From assembly GCF_030253575.1 (NCBI RefSeq), contig NC_080568.1:29074001-29138000 (forward strand): DNA of 64,000 nucleotides, in the 5' to 3' direction. Positions 36,711-49,800 of this stretch are shown here, one piece after another. The stretch comes from Rhododendron vialii (Eukaryota > Streptophyta > Magnoliopsida > Ericales > Ericaceae). Under the pieces are notes generated by a model, which worked only from the letters and a program-made list of their open reading frames with translations, had not been told where the DNA came from and did not search any database. Positions within the stretch are counted from its first letter, which is position 1, and every line of letters starts with the position of its first letter. Position numbers and translations under genes: made by a program.

Positions 36711-39700
36711 ATGCAGAGCAGAATCGAAAGCTCAGTCCGGACGAAAATGGAGGAGCTACGGTTGGTATGCGGCAGAGAGATTCCGATCCAGCAGCAGCGA
36801 ATGGACGCCTCCGTCGTCGCTTTCCAGAAATCGCTCGAATCAACCAAGGCCAAGGCACAGGAAACTGTAGAAAACCAAGGTAATAGTAATACTCGTTCAC
36901 ATGCTTAATTACATTAAGTGACGTCGTGGTGTAGGGTAATGTTCACTACTCCTTTGGTTTGCGCCAAAATCAAGGGTTTCGTATTGGTGCTTTAGATAGG
37001 GAATGAATTTGGGCTAGAAATAGGGTTTAGGCACAGGAAACTGTTGAAAACCAAGGTAATAGTAATACTCGTTCACATGCTTAATTACATTAAGTGACGT
37101 CGTGGTGTAGGGTAATGTTCACTAATCCTTTGGTTTGCGCCCAAATCAAGGGTTTCGTATTGGTGCTTTAGATAGGGAATGAATTTGGGCTAGAAATAGG
37201 GTTTTGGGTTTCTTTTAGCCAGTCCAACGTTTTTGTGCTCAATGCTGCTGTTTGGATAGACATGGTTTTCAAAGGAAGGGATTTGGTGTTCAATTTCACC
37301 AATTATATAAAAGTGAAAGTAAAGTGATTTGTATAAAGCCCTTGTTCCCCTTGGCTTTTTTTAATTTTAATTTTTGGTTTTGTCCGTATTCATATTTTTC
37401 CGCATTTAGCCAAAAGCTAACTTTTTAGGTTTAATCTTGGATATTTCCAAAAAAAAAAAAAGAGAGGGTAAAGGTCAGAATTTTGTACTTTTTCGATTCC
37501 TCCTGTCGAGACGAATCAATAATACACATAAGTTTGGTGTAAAACTAACAAATACGGAAAGAACTTGAATAAGGACAAACCGGAAAAAAATCCCAAAAAG
37601 CCAAGGGGAACAAGGGCAACTAAAGTGAAAGAGGAATATCGGTAGAACAGATGTACTAGAGAGTTACTATTGGATAGTACGTTCTAATATATGATGAATC
37701 TAATCGTAAATAGACATGTGAATCAAATCATTAATTGTACGATTCAGCACTGGTTCTGTCTAAACCTTGATTCATCTGAAAGATTGGTATCATTTTTGCA
37801 TGAATCATGCGATTCTAACAACTATGATTAGAATAAAGCTCCCTATCTCAATGTCAAAATCCATATTTTTATTTGAAATATACACATAACGAAACAGGAC
37901 CTTAGATTAACAATAAGTCGATCCTGTCCACTAACATCTGGTATTGCTAGCTCCCCTTCTATTGATGATGCTAATATCTGTTCGTAACATTTAAAAATAT
38001 TTATGAACGGTGAAAACATATTCATATGCTCTAAATTCTTATTCCTTTTACTTTCTTCTTTTAGAAAAACTAGGAAAGCTAAAGCTTGAGCTGAGAAAGG
38101 CAGAGGATGATTTGGTGAAAGCTCTAGCAGGTATTTCTAACGATGAATATTTTTTTACTTCTCAATGATGCGCATGGATATTTTTCTTTGTTTGTTTTAT
38201 TTGTTCAGTTTCTTTACACCGTGAAGGTTCAATCTTTATACTTTTCTGTGATCTTTCTGTTTTGGGATTATATAATATATACAGTGTGTTTCTGTCTAAG
38301 TAACACTAGAACTTTGCTCAACGCTATTAACTTGTAAGCTCATTTTCTTGTCCTTGTGTGAATTGTAGTGGGCGAAAGATTTCATTCATTAGTCATGTCG
38401 TCCTTGATGGAGCACATGAACTTCACTAAGTTATGCTTCCTCTTTTTCCTGTAACTTTTGCTACTGCTTTTATAGTGAAGACTCGTAAAGAGGCAAAACA
38501 GATGACCACAATGGATTCCTTATCTGCCACAAGAGCTAGAATAGAAGAGCTTAAAAGAATTGTGAAAGATCAAAAGGCTAGGAAGAATGAGTATGCAGCG
38601 ATAATATCCCAACAATCTGAAGGTAGTTTTGGTTTCCTCTTTTTTGAACTAGTGGTCCTTTTTACTTGAATCATTCATCAAAATTTCATATTCTATCACA
38701 TTTTATTTAATGGAGTTCATGTTGCATTACAAGAGACTAGTATCTTTTATTTTTCCTGTTGGGCATCCACTAAAAGGAGAGCAACAGTATGAGTAACTAA
38801 GTACACAAAAACCTCCCAAAATCCTTAGGGACGTGTATCTCCTAAAAGGTCAGAAAGATGAAACTAACTAGAAAAGAATCAAACAGGATGTTGGTACTGC
38901 GTAAAATGGGAACACTTTGATGTCTGGATTCATTTAGACACTGGCCATCTTTTGCTTAATTTGTGTCTGTTCCATTTAAGTTCTTTAGGGTTTGGGGGGT
39001 AGGATGGCGGAAATGGAGTTGTACAATCATGTACCAACGTCCTCAATTTTGCTTTGTTGGATACTTGGATTATAGTTTGAGGGAAAGGTTCGGATTTCAG
39101 ATTTGGGGTTGTTCACTTTCGACATCTGACTCATCAGTAGAGTGATCAAAGATTTATTGGGAACATCGAGGAAGCATTGGCCCTTTAAAGATGTCTCCCT
39201 TAGAGCAATATCATGCAAATAATTCATCTTTCTTTGTTTGCAAATGGGATCATTTTCACAAGTTTAATCTAGAGCTGCTCCAAATGGTATGGTACAAGGA
39301 TTGCTATTGCTGAAATAGAATGAGGTTCAATTGTAACCTCTCCAATGGATAGCTAAAGCTCTTGATATTTTTTTTAGCGTGGTATACTTTGCGCCTTATT
39401 TGGCACAGAGGTTACCTATTGCTAAAACTTGGAAAGCCCCATTGTCTCGATATCTCTCATGCGGGGACCCATCCATAGCATTTCGTGAGGAAAATAAAAG
39501 GTATGACATTTATCCCATGGGAGCAACATTGCTATAGAATTGTTTTTCTTCACTGCTCATCACTAACAGTTAACTGGAGCTAGCCATTTAGCTAGTGAAT
39601 CACTGGAGATGCACTTAGAAGCGTTTTCGTGGGCTTCACACGAGTTTAGTTTTTTGTTTGGTCTGTGTAGACCCGTTTCAAATCCCTTTTGGAGGAATCA

Positions 39701-42023
39701 TTGACTTCAAATGATGGGATTTTCAGACTCCTGGACTCTCAACAAGGTTTTTATGTTGGTAGGTTGTGGTGATGTGTTTGTCTATAACCATTAACCTCCT
39801 TACCTCTTCATATTCACTTCTGTTTCTGTCTGCTTTATAATTTCCCCCTTTTTGGAGATTAGATTTGCATGTTGGTTGCATTCCAGTCTTAGTTTAGTGA
39901 TATGCCGTACATTTTGTGAGGAGCCTGCTGGATTAAACACATCATGTCCTTTTGTGATACTTGATTTGTTCTCTCTCTTTTCCTCGTCTTTCATCTACTC
40001 TACCATCAAAGTTCTGTCAACATGTGAAGATAAGCGTAATAAAAACGATGAAGATAGAGGAGGAATAGAGGAGGCCATTTTGTGGTACAATAGGGTCCTG
40101 GGATTCCGAATAGAATGTGGACATGGTATGTACTTCTCTAACTTGTGGAGTATTCTTATCATCTTGTCTGGGCAATATTTATCACAAGTTTCTTTGTTTC
40201 TTCAGGAGTAAAATTCATGTTCAGTAACATTAATGTGAAGAATCCAAAGGAGGAATACTCCTTAAGCATTCGCCATGAGAATGATGTCTACACTTGTAAG
40301 GGAAACTGATATTGCTAATTTGTTGAATTTAATGTCAAAATCGTTCCTATTTTGACATTTCCAATTTTTTCCTTGTTCTTCAGTGTTAGACTGTGACCCA
40401 CGTGTGAATGACAGCAAAGAATTGATTCATGAGTTGAATAGAACCAATGGTTTATTTAAATTTGTTAGAGCTATGAGAGAAAAGTTTCAAGAAGCTGCCG
40501 CACAAGGTAAGGAACCTAACTCTTGCATGTTTTCCTTTTAATAAGAATATCGTTGAATATAAATACATGTCTACAAGGGCATAGCCCTTCTGATTCAAAA
40601 CAAAAACAGAAAAGACACTATCTAAATGAAAATGACATTTGACACCACATTTTATAGCATTTTGATTTGCAGTGGTTGTCGGATGGTTACTGTACATATA
40701 TATGGGTAGTAGATCAGTTACATCAGTATAATTCTTCTGAGGCTACTCTATTATCCATGTCTATTCAGGGATTTCTCCTCAAGCTTCATCTATCGATCAA
40801 GACTCTTCCACAATCTCAGTGTCTGCTCCAGTTTCCTCAATCTCAACTGACAGTCAAAGTGAATCTTTGCCCAAAAAGAAAGAAAATGAAGTTGAAGAAA
40901 CCAAGAGACGATCCAAGAAAGTTAACTATGCCACGGGGGGTAAGCCAGCAATTTTGTCTCCTGGATCTGCTTTATCTTTCCGCCGATCTCCACGATTCAA
41001 GGTATCATCTAATTGAAACCTGCTCTCACCTTAGTTTTATGTTTGTTGAAGTTATCTAGCATGATAGTTGTCCAAGAAAAATAGTAGTAGGGACCAGATT
41101 TGGCCTTAATACTTACATGAAATTAATTCGAACTATATTCATCAAAGATGAAAGAACTCCATTTTTTATGATGTATATAGGCATGCAAAACTGGTCCCAT
41201 GCCCGGATATACAGAGGTTTTGCTAGGTAAACAGCCCGCCTAATGGTTATAGTTCATTTCTGTTTACGGCTATGCAACTTAAAGTCTGTTTTGGCCCGTG
41301 TAAAAACTATGGCCCATAGAATTCCTGACACCAACAGACACACACCCACGCGAGAGAGAGAGAGAGAGAGAGTAATTCATTATGAGCATAGCGCCACAAT
41401 ATAATCTAGAAAATGGACAGTGACTCCCCCAAAGGCCCAAACTGCAGCTGCATTCCTTGTAGTACAAGTTAGCATCATAAAAAAAGTGAGATAAAAAAAT
41501 CGTTAGTTGATGAAAGTTGTAAAAAAATCGTTAGTTGATGAAAGTTGTAAATTAAGTGAAGTCCTCAGTCTATTTAGAAAGCAATGTTGTGGTTGGACGT
41601 TAGATAATTGTTTGCTGGTTCGATCATGACATCTCTATTTGCAAATTTGTTGTATAAGGAGGCTCTAGCGCTGTACACATGTTGATAGATTTGGTTATGG
41701 TTGGTTAAGAGTACATTGGATTTGGGATGACTCTCCTTTGTAGATCAAACCAAAGCCGTGCCTGATTTTAGCTTTTAATATTGCTTTACCTATGTTTCTT
41801 TTGTCATTAACTGCAAGTTTTGATTCTTTTTTCTATCTGTCTCATTCAGATAATTTTTCCCATTGTTCTTATAGCGGTTGGGGAAGACATTTTTCGCTCA
41901 TGTGTTAAGCATAGTCCAAGTCCTTCCTATTTTTTCGGTTCTTACAAGAGACCAAAAAAATTTGATTGACAGATGACTTTTTTTAATTGTAGACATGGGA
42001 TTATATTGTAGGTTAAGAAGTGA
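36711..42023 (+). CDS. SPC25: kinetochore protein SPC25 (NDC80 complex)
   Basis: Eight exons: 36711-36879, 38065-38130, 38476-38622, 40012-40125, 40206-40295, 40384-40506, 40769-41001 and 42012-42023, giving 317 residues. If the last intron is retained the protein ends VSSN at 41016 instead of VKK. SPC25 pairs with SPC24 at the inner end of the NDC80 complex, which ties kinetochores to spindle microtubules. Residues about 40-135 are heptad-rich coiled coil (KLKLELRKAEDDLVKAL; RARIEELKRIVKDQKARK). The globular RWD-like part is about 137-236 (AILWYNRVLGFRIECGHGVK, FMFSNINVKNPKEEYSL, NGLFKFVRAMREKF). A Ser-rich, then basic, plant-type tail follows (SFRRSPRFK). The first six introns are all phase 1. 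Exon 4 uses an AAAG acceptor. Exon 1's end and donor lie in a 176-bp tandem duplication. Confidence 0.92.
36853..37204 (+). repeat. 176-bp tandem duplication spanning the SPC25 exon 1 donor
   Basis: Copy 1 (36853-37028) and copy 2 (37029-37204) are head to tail and differ at only a few bases. Each contains the last 27 bp of exon 1, the donor CCAAG|GTAATA and the start of intron 1. The second donor would extend exon 1 and meet an in-frame stop at 36906-36908, so only the first gives full-length SPC25. Confidence 0.92.
37338..37617. mobile_element. MITE-like element in SPC25 intron 1
   Basis: The ends GCCCTTGTTCCCCTTGGCTT and AAGCCAAGGGGAACAAGGGC are perfect 20-bp inverted repeats about 240 bp apart. 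Inner arms match more weakly. No target duplication is clear (flanks ATAAA and AACTA), so the superfamily is left open. Confidence 0.75.
41494..41551. repeat. 29-bp direct repeat in the last SPC25 intron
   Basis: The unit AAAAAAATCGTTAGTTGATG plus AAAGTTGT occurs twice in immediate succession. Short and recent; no function suggested. Confidence 0.75.
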
Positions 42024-43864
42024 AGATGAAGCAGAGACTGTTACACCCACGGTATTACGCCTTTCCAATTATGGGTTATTAGTTATTATATTCACGCTCG
42101 GATAGTAACTAGAATTTCTATTGGCATTATTGATAATTTGATAAGTTTGTGTTCGTGAGTACTTAATTGTATTTAAGAAGTAACTTGGTCATCCACTAGG
42201 CGCTATTATTCTTGATTGTGGTAGTTACATCCATGGTACTATGCCTTAGTTAGGATCCTTGATATCCAGGGGAAACTATTTACTATTTTATTCAGTGCCT
42301 TAGTCTAATTCTACTTCATTAAGCTTAGCTACGCATTTGTCTAGATCTTTTTCAGCAGACGAGGTCAAGGCATGAAGCTGCTTGCCCATGCTTTATTCTT
42401 GTGAAGACCTGGAGTGCGCACACTTAAGTCACTTTTTTCTCTCCAAAAAAGCTAGAACAAATTTACTTTTGTGTCTATTTTGGATCCTTCCTACTCTTGT
42501 AGGCTTTTGTTGTATTGCATGGGATTGTATTCCAAAAACTATTTTATCATGTTATTTTAAACTCGTAAAAAGCCATGGTAGGACATAAATATTCACCTGC
42601 ATCAGATGTGGGCGAGGATAGAGTGCCAAACTATTCAAGCACGATCTCGAGTTCGCTTTGTTAAAGAACGTTCCTTTTAATATGCAATCATGCTACATGC
42701 ACACATAAAATGCACGGGCACACACTTAAATGGATTGAGGGCACGCACACTAGAAGTGCAGTGTGTTGGTCCACCAAATCTGTGCGAGTGTAGTTCATGT
42801 ATTTTATTTGCGTAGGTAGCATTTTCCTTTGATATGTTGTTCTAGTCCATTGGATCTTCTTTGTTAACTACCTATCTTGATTCATGTGGGTCTTTGTGTT
42901 TAAGGCTGGGAATGCAACAGAAAGTGTTTCCTCTTCCGATGAAATGGACTGCATATCATATGGTATTAACCTCCTCTCTTGGCTAGAATTGATTACTTAC
43001 GAAGTGTGATGGTTGAAATGTTAGGCAAATAACCTCTTTTGCTTATATGATGGGCGGATTTCGGGAGATCAAGTGATGCAATTCATCGGACATACCACCT
43101 TCACTATGTTTGCTAGGATGGATAATTCACGCTGTACTTTTTGATTCTATAATGTATTTGGATGCTTGTATTTTAGTAAGAATGGAATTGTAATTATTCG
43201 AAACCCAGATATCTAGTAATGTAATGTGAGAGGTTCTCTCATTCAGATGTTTAGATAAATCCAGATATCATAGTTACCGAGGGAATATGATTCTGAATTG
43301 CGTGGGTAATGAAAAAGCACTGTCTTATTTTCAAATGTAGGAATCGTAGGGATTTGAAACAAAATCGTTCTTGAGATTATTCATCAGAATTGAGCCTGCT
43401 GGAATTGTGCCGTTATTTTCATGCCTGGTATGTTGGTGATACTGATGTATTGCGTTCTGTTGTTGAATCTATGGTTTTTAAGTTTGTACCTGCTGAAGTT
43501 CTGTTATGCTGCGTATGCGTAGAGAAACAACAAACAAAATGCAAGATTGTGGCAGTGTTCTCAATTCCAAGCAATGTTGGATATTCAGCAATTCTTCTAA
43601 AAAAACCTCTTCCCAAGAAAGATTCATGTGTTTTCTTCTTATTTTCCTAATTCCCAGCAAAAAGTAAAACAGATAAAAACAAGTTAGGAGAATGTGTTCA
43701 TGACTATCTCATGTGTTGGAACTACTTCCTCCTCAGGTTATCTAGTAAGAGGTTCTACTGGGAAAGGCACTAAGATGTATTTACGTATATCTGTGTCGAC
43801 CAAACACAGACTAGTAAAGGAAGATGATGCCAACAAGGTTCAGACATTCCCTCTTCTGCTGTGA
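42013..43864 (+). other. exon-like pieces downstream of SPC25 (3' UTR exons or alternative end)
   Basis: Three segments, 42013-42051, 42905-42962 and 43737-43864, are bounded by canonical splice sites and share one open phase. They read LRSEDEAETVTPT, then AGNATESVSSSDEMDCISY, then GYLVRGSTGKGTKMYLRISV and on to a stop at 43862-43864. This frame is not the one SPC25 enters exon 8 with (there it stops at VKK), so they may be spliced 3' UTR, an alternative end reached by an exon I did not find, or a small separate transcript from an ATG at 41994. The last piece overlaps the final exon of the opposite-strand G-patch gene by 25 bp. I recognise no domain. Confidence 0.35.
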
Positions 43865-46800
43865 TCCCAACCTAAACCTGCGTTTCCTTTGTTTCCGACC
43901 GCCTTTAACGGTTCCACCAAACCCTTTGTGCTGCTGCCAAGTGCCTCGCCCTGATCACACAAAGGGAAAAACAAAGTCATTCAGACTACCATGAAAATTG
44001 GGTGGCCATCTCATCCAAAATGCCAAAATAGTTAAATTGTTTGGGAAAGCTACAATGAAAAATACCAAGTTAGCTAATTGGTACTATCTTTTATACCCGA
44101 ATTTCAGGCCTATAAAAGCTCCAACATTTTTTTTTTCTTCCTGGTAGTCTGTTGAGCCTCGTTTCCAGTAGAACTTCCGAGGACTATATTACTGATATCT
44201 TCTTCATCTTGTGATTAAACATTCAAAAGCAGAAAACGTGTTCTAAATAGTGGGTCCAAACAGGTTATGACCCCGAAACCATTTCTGTTGAATTTTATGT
44301 GATCAAAGGTCAATATCTACAAGTAAAATAAATCTAAGGTTTTGCTACAAAAGGCCACCATATAGAGGCATTATACCATCATTTTCAAATATTATTGACG
44401 AAGATTGGAACCCAAATAAACTTAGAGAAACATAGCCCTGTAGGCAAAATGAAAGGTTTTACCTCCTTCCAGCCCATGCTTTCAAGAATTCTTCTCGCAT
44501 AACTACCAACTCCGAACGAATTGTTCAAGGCTTCACCTGCGGCTTCCTCAGCAGAGACAGGAGATGATGGTGCAGAATCGTCAATAACAGCTGACTTCTT
44601 TTGTCCTGGACCCACACCAAAACTGCCGTGCAAGGCTCTCCTCTCAGCAGCTCTATCCCTGTATGCATTACCCCCATGCTAGAAGGAAAAAATAAGATGC
44701 AAACACAAACTCCATCAAGAACTCTTAAACTTTAAAAAAAAAAAAAAGCAGCCCAGAAACTAAAATCATAGATTCATTAAATCCTAATTTTGCCGAAGTA
44801 GAACAAAAAATTTGAAGGTTGGGTTCACGTTAGGTCGTTTCAACATGCATAAAGCACCGTGCCGGTAAGACTCCCAACATACTTATTGCCATGGCTAGAG
44901 AGTTGAAATCAGATAAAAAGGGCGACCATCAAAAAAGTAAAACAAGAAGGAAAAGCACAGACTAGAATTTTATCCAACTACAACAACTGCAACTTCTTGA
45001 TGCTAAAAGAATCAGAACACATCTCGTTGACAGTTTTAAAGAAACAAGCATGTGAGTGAGAGATACTGGCCACTCCAAATCGAACTTATAGCAACTAACC
45101 AACAAACACCACCGATAATTGATGAACATCAGTACATCACCTCAATTGGCATGACCAGTGGGCCTTTTTTTAGTAATAAATCAAGTGCCAAAAACACACA
45201 AATGTTGCAGAAATGGCGTGGCACAGCAGGAGTAGAATGAGAGTAGGGAACAGTTTTTTTTTTTTTCCAAATCTCAACAAATGTTGCAGAAACCGTGTGC
45301 ACAGTAGGACTACCATTAGAGGAGGGAACAGTTTCTTTTCAAATCTACTGGATGCAGCTCGCTCTATCAGCTGTAAAGAAACTTGTAACTACCTTTCTTC
45401 ATTGTATTACTTTATTATCCCCTTAATTTATTCCTAAAATTTACTGTTTCCCGTTGGATACCCGCATAAGACTATGCACAAGAAGATGGTACAGTTTCAA
45501 CTTCAAGCCAAGCTTCTTTGTTGCAGAACTTACATTTTTGGATGCACCTGTTTGACCTGGCAATGAAGGCAAATCCTTGTGAATGACGGCTCCCTTTACC
45601 AGCTTTGGTTCGCAGTTTCCATTGGATGATGGTGTGGTTTGGATTTGATTTTCAATTGACAATTCTGGGAAGCCCCAATCATTAGTTGGGTTGGAGGAAT
45701 CATAAGTTGACAAGGAGGCCAAGTGCCTTGCACTAGGACTCCTCAACTTATACACCTGCCCTGAAAAATGTAATCATTTATAGCCGTCAACACAAATTTA
45801 TGAGAGAGAAGTGGAACTAGAGAAAAATTCAAAAGTTCAGACTTGGGAGAATAGTAGACTGATACTCGGGAAGACAAATTCTATCCCAAAGACATTGCAA
45901 CATGCACCAGATTCTTGTCGATCAGCGGGAGCAAAAAAACTCCACTGAACCACACACACACACACCAAAAAAAAAAACCATTTGGTGCAACGCCAAGATG
46001 GATGATTTGGGATATGCAACGCCAAGAACCAGTAATTCCTAATTCTACGACCTTGTTTATGGAATATGCATTCTATATAAACAAAATAATGGGTCTTCAA
46101 CAAAAATGATGCTTGATCTAAGGAGTTAAATCACTGCATAAAATTAATGAAAATTCCAACAATCCTTCATGGTTCTGTTTGCGGCGATGGACACAATATG
46201 ACACATAAATAACAATAAACACGACTCAAAAAAAAAAAAAAAGTTGCCATCATTCGAAACTTGCATTTCCTTTTCCCCCTTTTTAGACAACTAATGCAGC
46301 ATATTCAAAAACACATAAAAATTGCCATGTAATAAGTTCAGGATCTTATCTTTGTTCTCAAATGAAAGAGAGAAATACCAAACCTGATGTAACTCGTACC
46401 AGATCAAGATGCACTTCACTAATTGGAGCAGTTTTAAGTAGACTGCCACCCAAAGGCATTGAGGGATGAAGCCTAGCAGATTGTCTCATCAATCGCCCAA
46501 CCAACCTCACCACCTGATTTTTTCCATCCCTTCGGGTTCCTCTGACCATTGCCCAATCCCATAGATCTATTGCTTGGAAATCTGGAACTGACTCTTCGCC
46601 AGAACGAACAACTTGACCATACTGAGCATGCCAGTTCTCTTCCTCCCAAGAAGTACCTGGCGAGGAAACAAGCTTGAAACACAACTCAAAGACTGCAACT
46701 GACGGGCCATCATCCGGTTATTATAGATCTAGCCGTGTTTACTCTTTCTACAGAAAACAAACAAAATATTCGCAACAAGAAAACAAACTTCAACAAAAAA

Positions 46801-49800
46801 AGAAAGAAGAGAGAGACCGTGAAGGTCCTGAACCCTTATGGTAGGTGGTGGCAGTGTTGTTGAGCCATATGATAGGTGGACCCATGTTGCCCAGATGAAG
46901 AAAGCTTGAAAAGAAAAAACTGAAAAATCTCAATTGGACAATTTCTAAAGATATACCCTCATTGTTTTTGTTTGCAATATAGATGTATCAAGCCAAGACA
47001 TTGAGACAGGAGTGAACCCAAATTAGTTACCATAACTATTAAAAAACCATCTCAAAGAGTAATATCTGTGTAGAGACCTTCATCTGAGACAATTCCACTT
47101 GAATCATTTACTCCAGGATCTTCATCCGGAATCCATTCACCTTCTTGTAGTTTATTATTGTAGTTTCCTGCATCTTCGACAGCGCAGACCTATTTAAGCC
47201 CCTCTATAAACATAGAAATCTCTCCAGAAATGGTAAACAAATATTCTGACAACCCATCAACTGACAGACCTACGCAATCCCCATGATCTGTATCCATGGG
47301 CATACTCACACCATGTTCAGCATCAGTTTCTTGGTTGGAATATCCAGACAAATAAAGATCAATAAGTGTATCTTCCAACCTGATTTAAAATTAACTTATA
47401 TTTGTTAGCATAGAAAACTCAAGGCTTGAAACGCAAAGAGAAGAAAAGTAAAGTAGCATACCATTCTGATGGTGGAGGTGGACAATCAAGCATTGGACTG
47501 ATGTTGCACTCAATGTGGGCTGCAAGAAATGAGAAATATTTAGAAGAAAATGTCAGCCAAGCAGGTCACTGGGTTAATGCCCCAAAACAATTCAGGTACC
47601 AGCCTTTTAACACTATATAGTACAGCCCGATAACGGTCACGTGATTTGCGTCTAAGAAGCTATAAATCTTCCATCTAAGTATTTGACACAGCAAAAAATT
47701 CTATGAATTGGGTGGTGATGGGTAGCATCTTATTAGAGGGCAGTGATGGGCTGATGGCAATAGAACAATGCATAGAGACACTGAATAAGAACTGCATGCA
47801 CAACACAAACAAGTGTATGAAAAAGTAAACAATAAAATGATCCCAATCAACCACCTGTTAACTCCTGAGCAACAGGTTATTTCATGTCTCAATCTAATAG
47901 ATGAAACGGACAGATATTGTTGTCTGTTCCAGTGGAGAAATTTCATGCTCTAAATGCCATCCCATCAAGTCAAACACTCCATGACAATTGACACATAGTC
48001 AAAGTGTGATCCAAGGTGTAGTCTCTTTGTAGTTGGCAAGGAAAAGTTTTTCTAAACTCCTTCCTTGGCGTAGTGAAACTTTTTCTTGACAAAATGGTGG
48101 TCTCATACATATTTACAACTTCGATATGGCAATACTGTAACAGCATAGAAGTTAGTGCACTCATTGTATAATGTACTAATGCATATCATCTCACCTGCAG
48201 ATGGTTCCTCAGAAACAGTTCCTACTTTATATGCTTCCAAATCACCTTTAGGAGAAGTTACAAGCAGGCCAGGCTCATCTTGAGCAGAATTCTGAACACT
48301 GTCTACACACTGAAACATTTCTGATGAATCGCCCTGAAAAAAGCAACAAAATAACTTACAGTAACAAAAAAAAAAAGAAACATATCAAAGAAGAAAAATG
48401 TACAAATGAAAAGAGAACACACATCTGGAAATAGAACAATTTGTTGCCTATCAAAAAAAATATATATATATAGAACTTGTCTGCAATGCAATCAAAGATG
48501 CAATGATACCTGGGCAGATTCCAATAGCACATAATTCCCATCTTCAAATTTGTAGTAGACACCATCTGTACTACTGTAATACCAGCCCGCAGCGGGATCA
48601 TGGTAAAATCCACTACTGCAGCAAATTCAGACAGAATATTTTTTTTTTATAAGTAAATATTTATATTAAAGAAGGCATTAAGGGAATGCCACCCGTATAC
48701 AAAAAGGTCACTAAGACAAAAAGGCCCTATACACCACCAGTCGAAAAGAACAACTCAAACCACTCTAGAAAATGATCAAGGGAGGGATTACAATCACCCT
48801 TGTCCCAACTACACAAACTACTAACCACAAAACTTTTAATTTTAAATAAAGGCTTCTCGACCCCTTCGAAACATCTCGAATTCCTCTCACGCCAAATAGT
48901 CCACATCAAACAAAGAGGAATCATAGCCCATACGCGCTTTCTCTGCTTGCCCACTCTAGCACCCCTCCAAGCGATTAAAAGCTCCATAACATTTCTCGAC
49001 ATAACCCATTGTAACCCAAACCAAGATAAAGTCATGAACGTATTAACAAGTCTCTCTAACTTAGGTGATGAAATCCTTTGGTATTTTACAGTGACTTGGG
49101 CCTTAATGCAGCCTGCATCCAGGTGCAAGGGAGGAGGCTACCCCTATTTTAGTCCAATACCATGCAGAGAATAGAGAATGCAAATAATGGACCTAAGTTA
49201 CATGGATTCGGGTGCGGGTATGGTTACAAGGGTCAGGTTCATCCAAAGACATGGGGATATGCCAAGATATCATTTCTATCATTTTCTAAGATAAACAGTG
49301 TCCACAAAGTGCCTTCAGGAATTTAATGCATAATGGTGGAATTCCGCATAATTGTGGTAAATCCGAATAACAAAATATGCCTGTTTGGTGAGTGTAGCAA
49401 AATTGTGAGACACGGATCCCATATCCTTACATTTATTCCAGCGTCTAGTTGCCAACATGGGTATTCTATACTTTCTATAGGGATCCTTCTAACATGGTTA
49501 TGGACATATAGTCAACAATGATGACGCCCAGTAGATTGGATATGGGGTCACCAATCGTGAAAATAGATCATCATAATCACATGACTTCTTTGCATTACCA
49601 TGGTGTCAGGTAGCGAGCGTGCGGCCCAGAACATCTACAGGTATCACTTATTGCCTCAAACTTCCATGGCCTGAAAGGCCATAGTCCCTTTAAGAAGCTA
49701 GCTGTCGAGGGTCACCTCCACATAGCTAGTTAGCAGGCCAAGGTCTCGTTCGTTAATGAAATTAACCAGACAAATCGCCCCACCAACTAAGAACGGCCAT

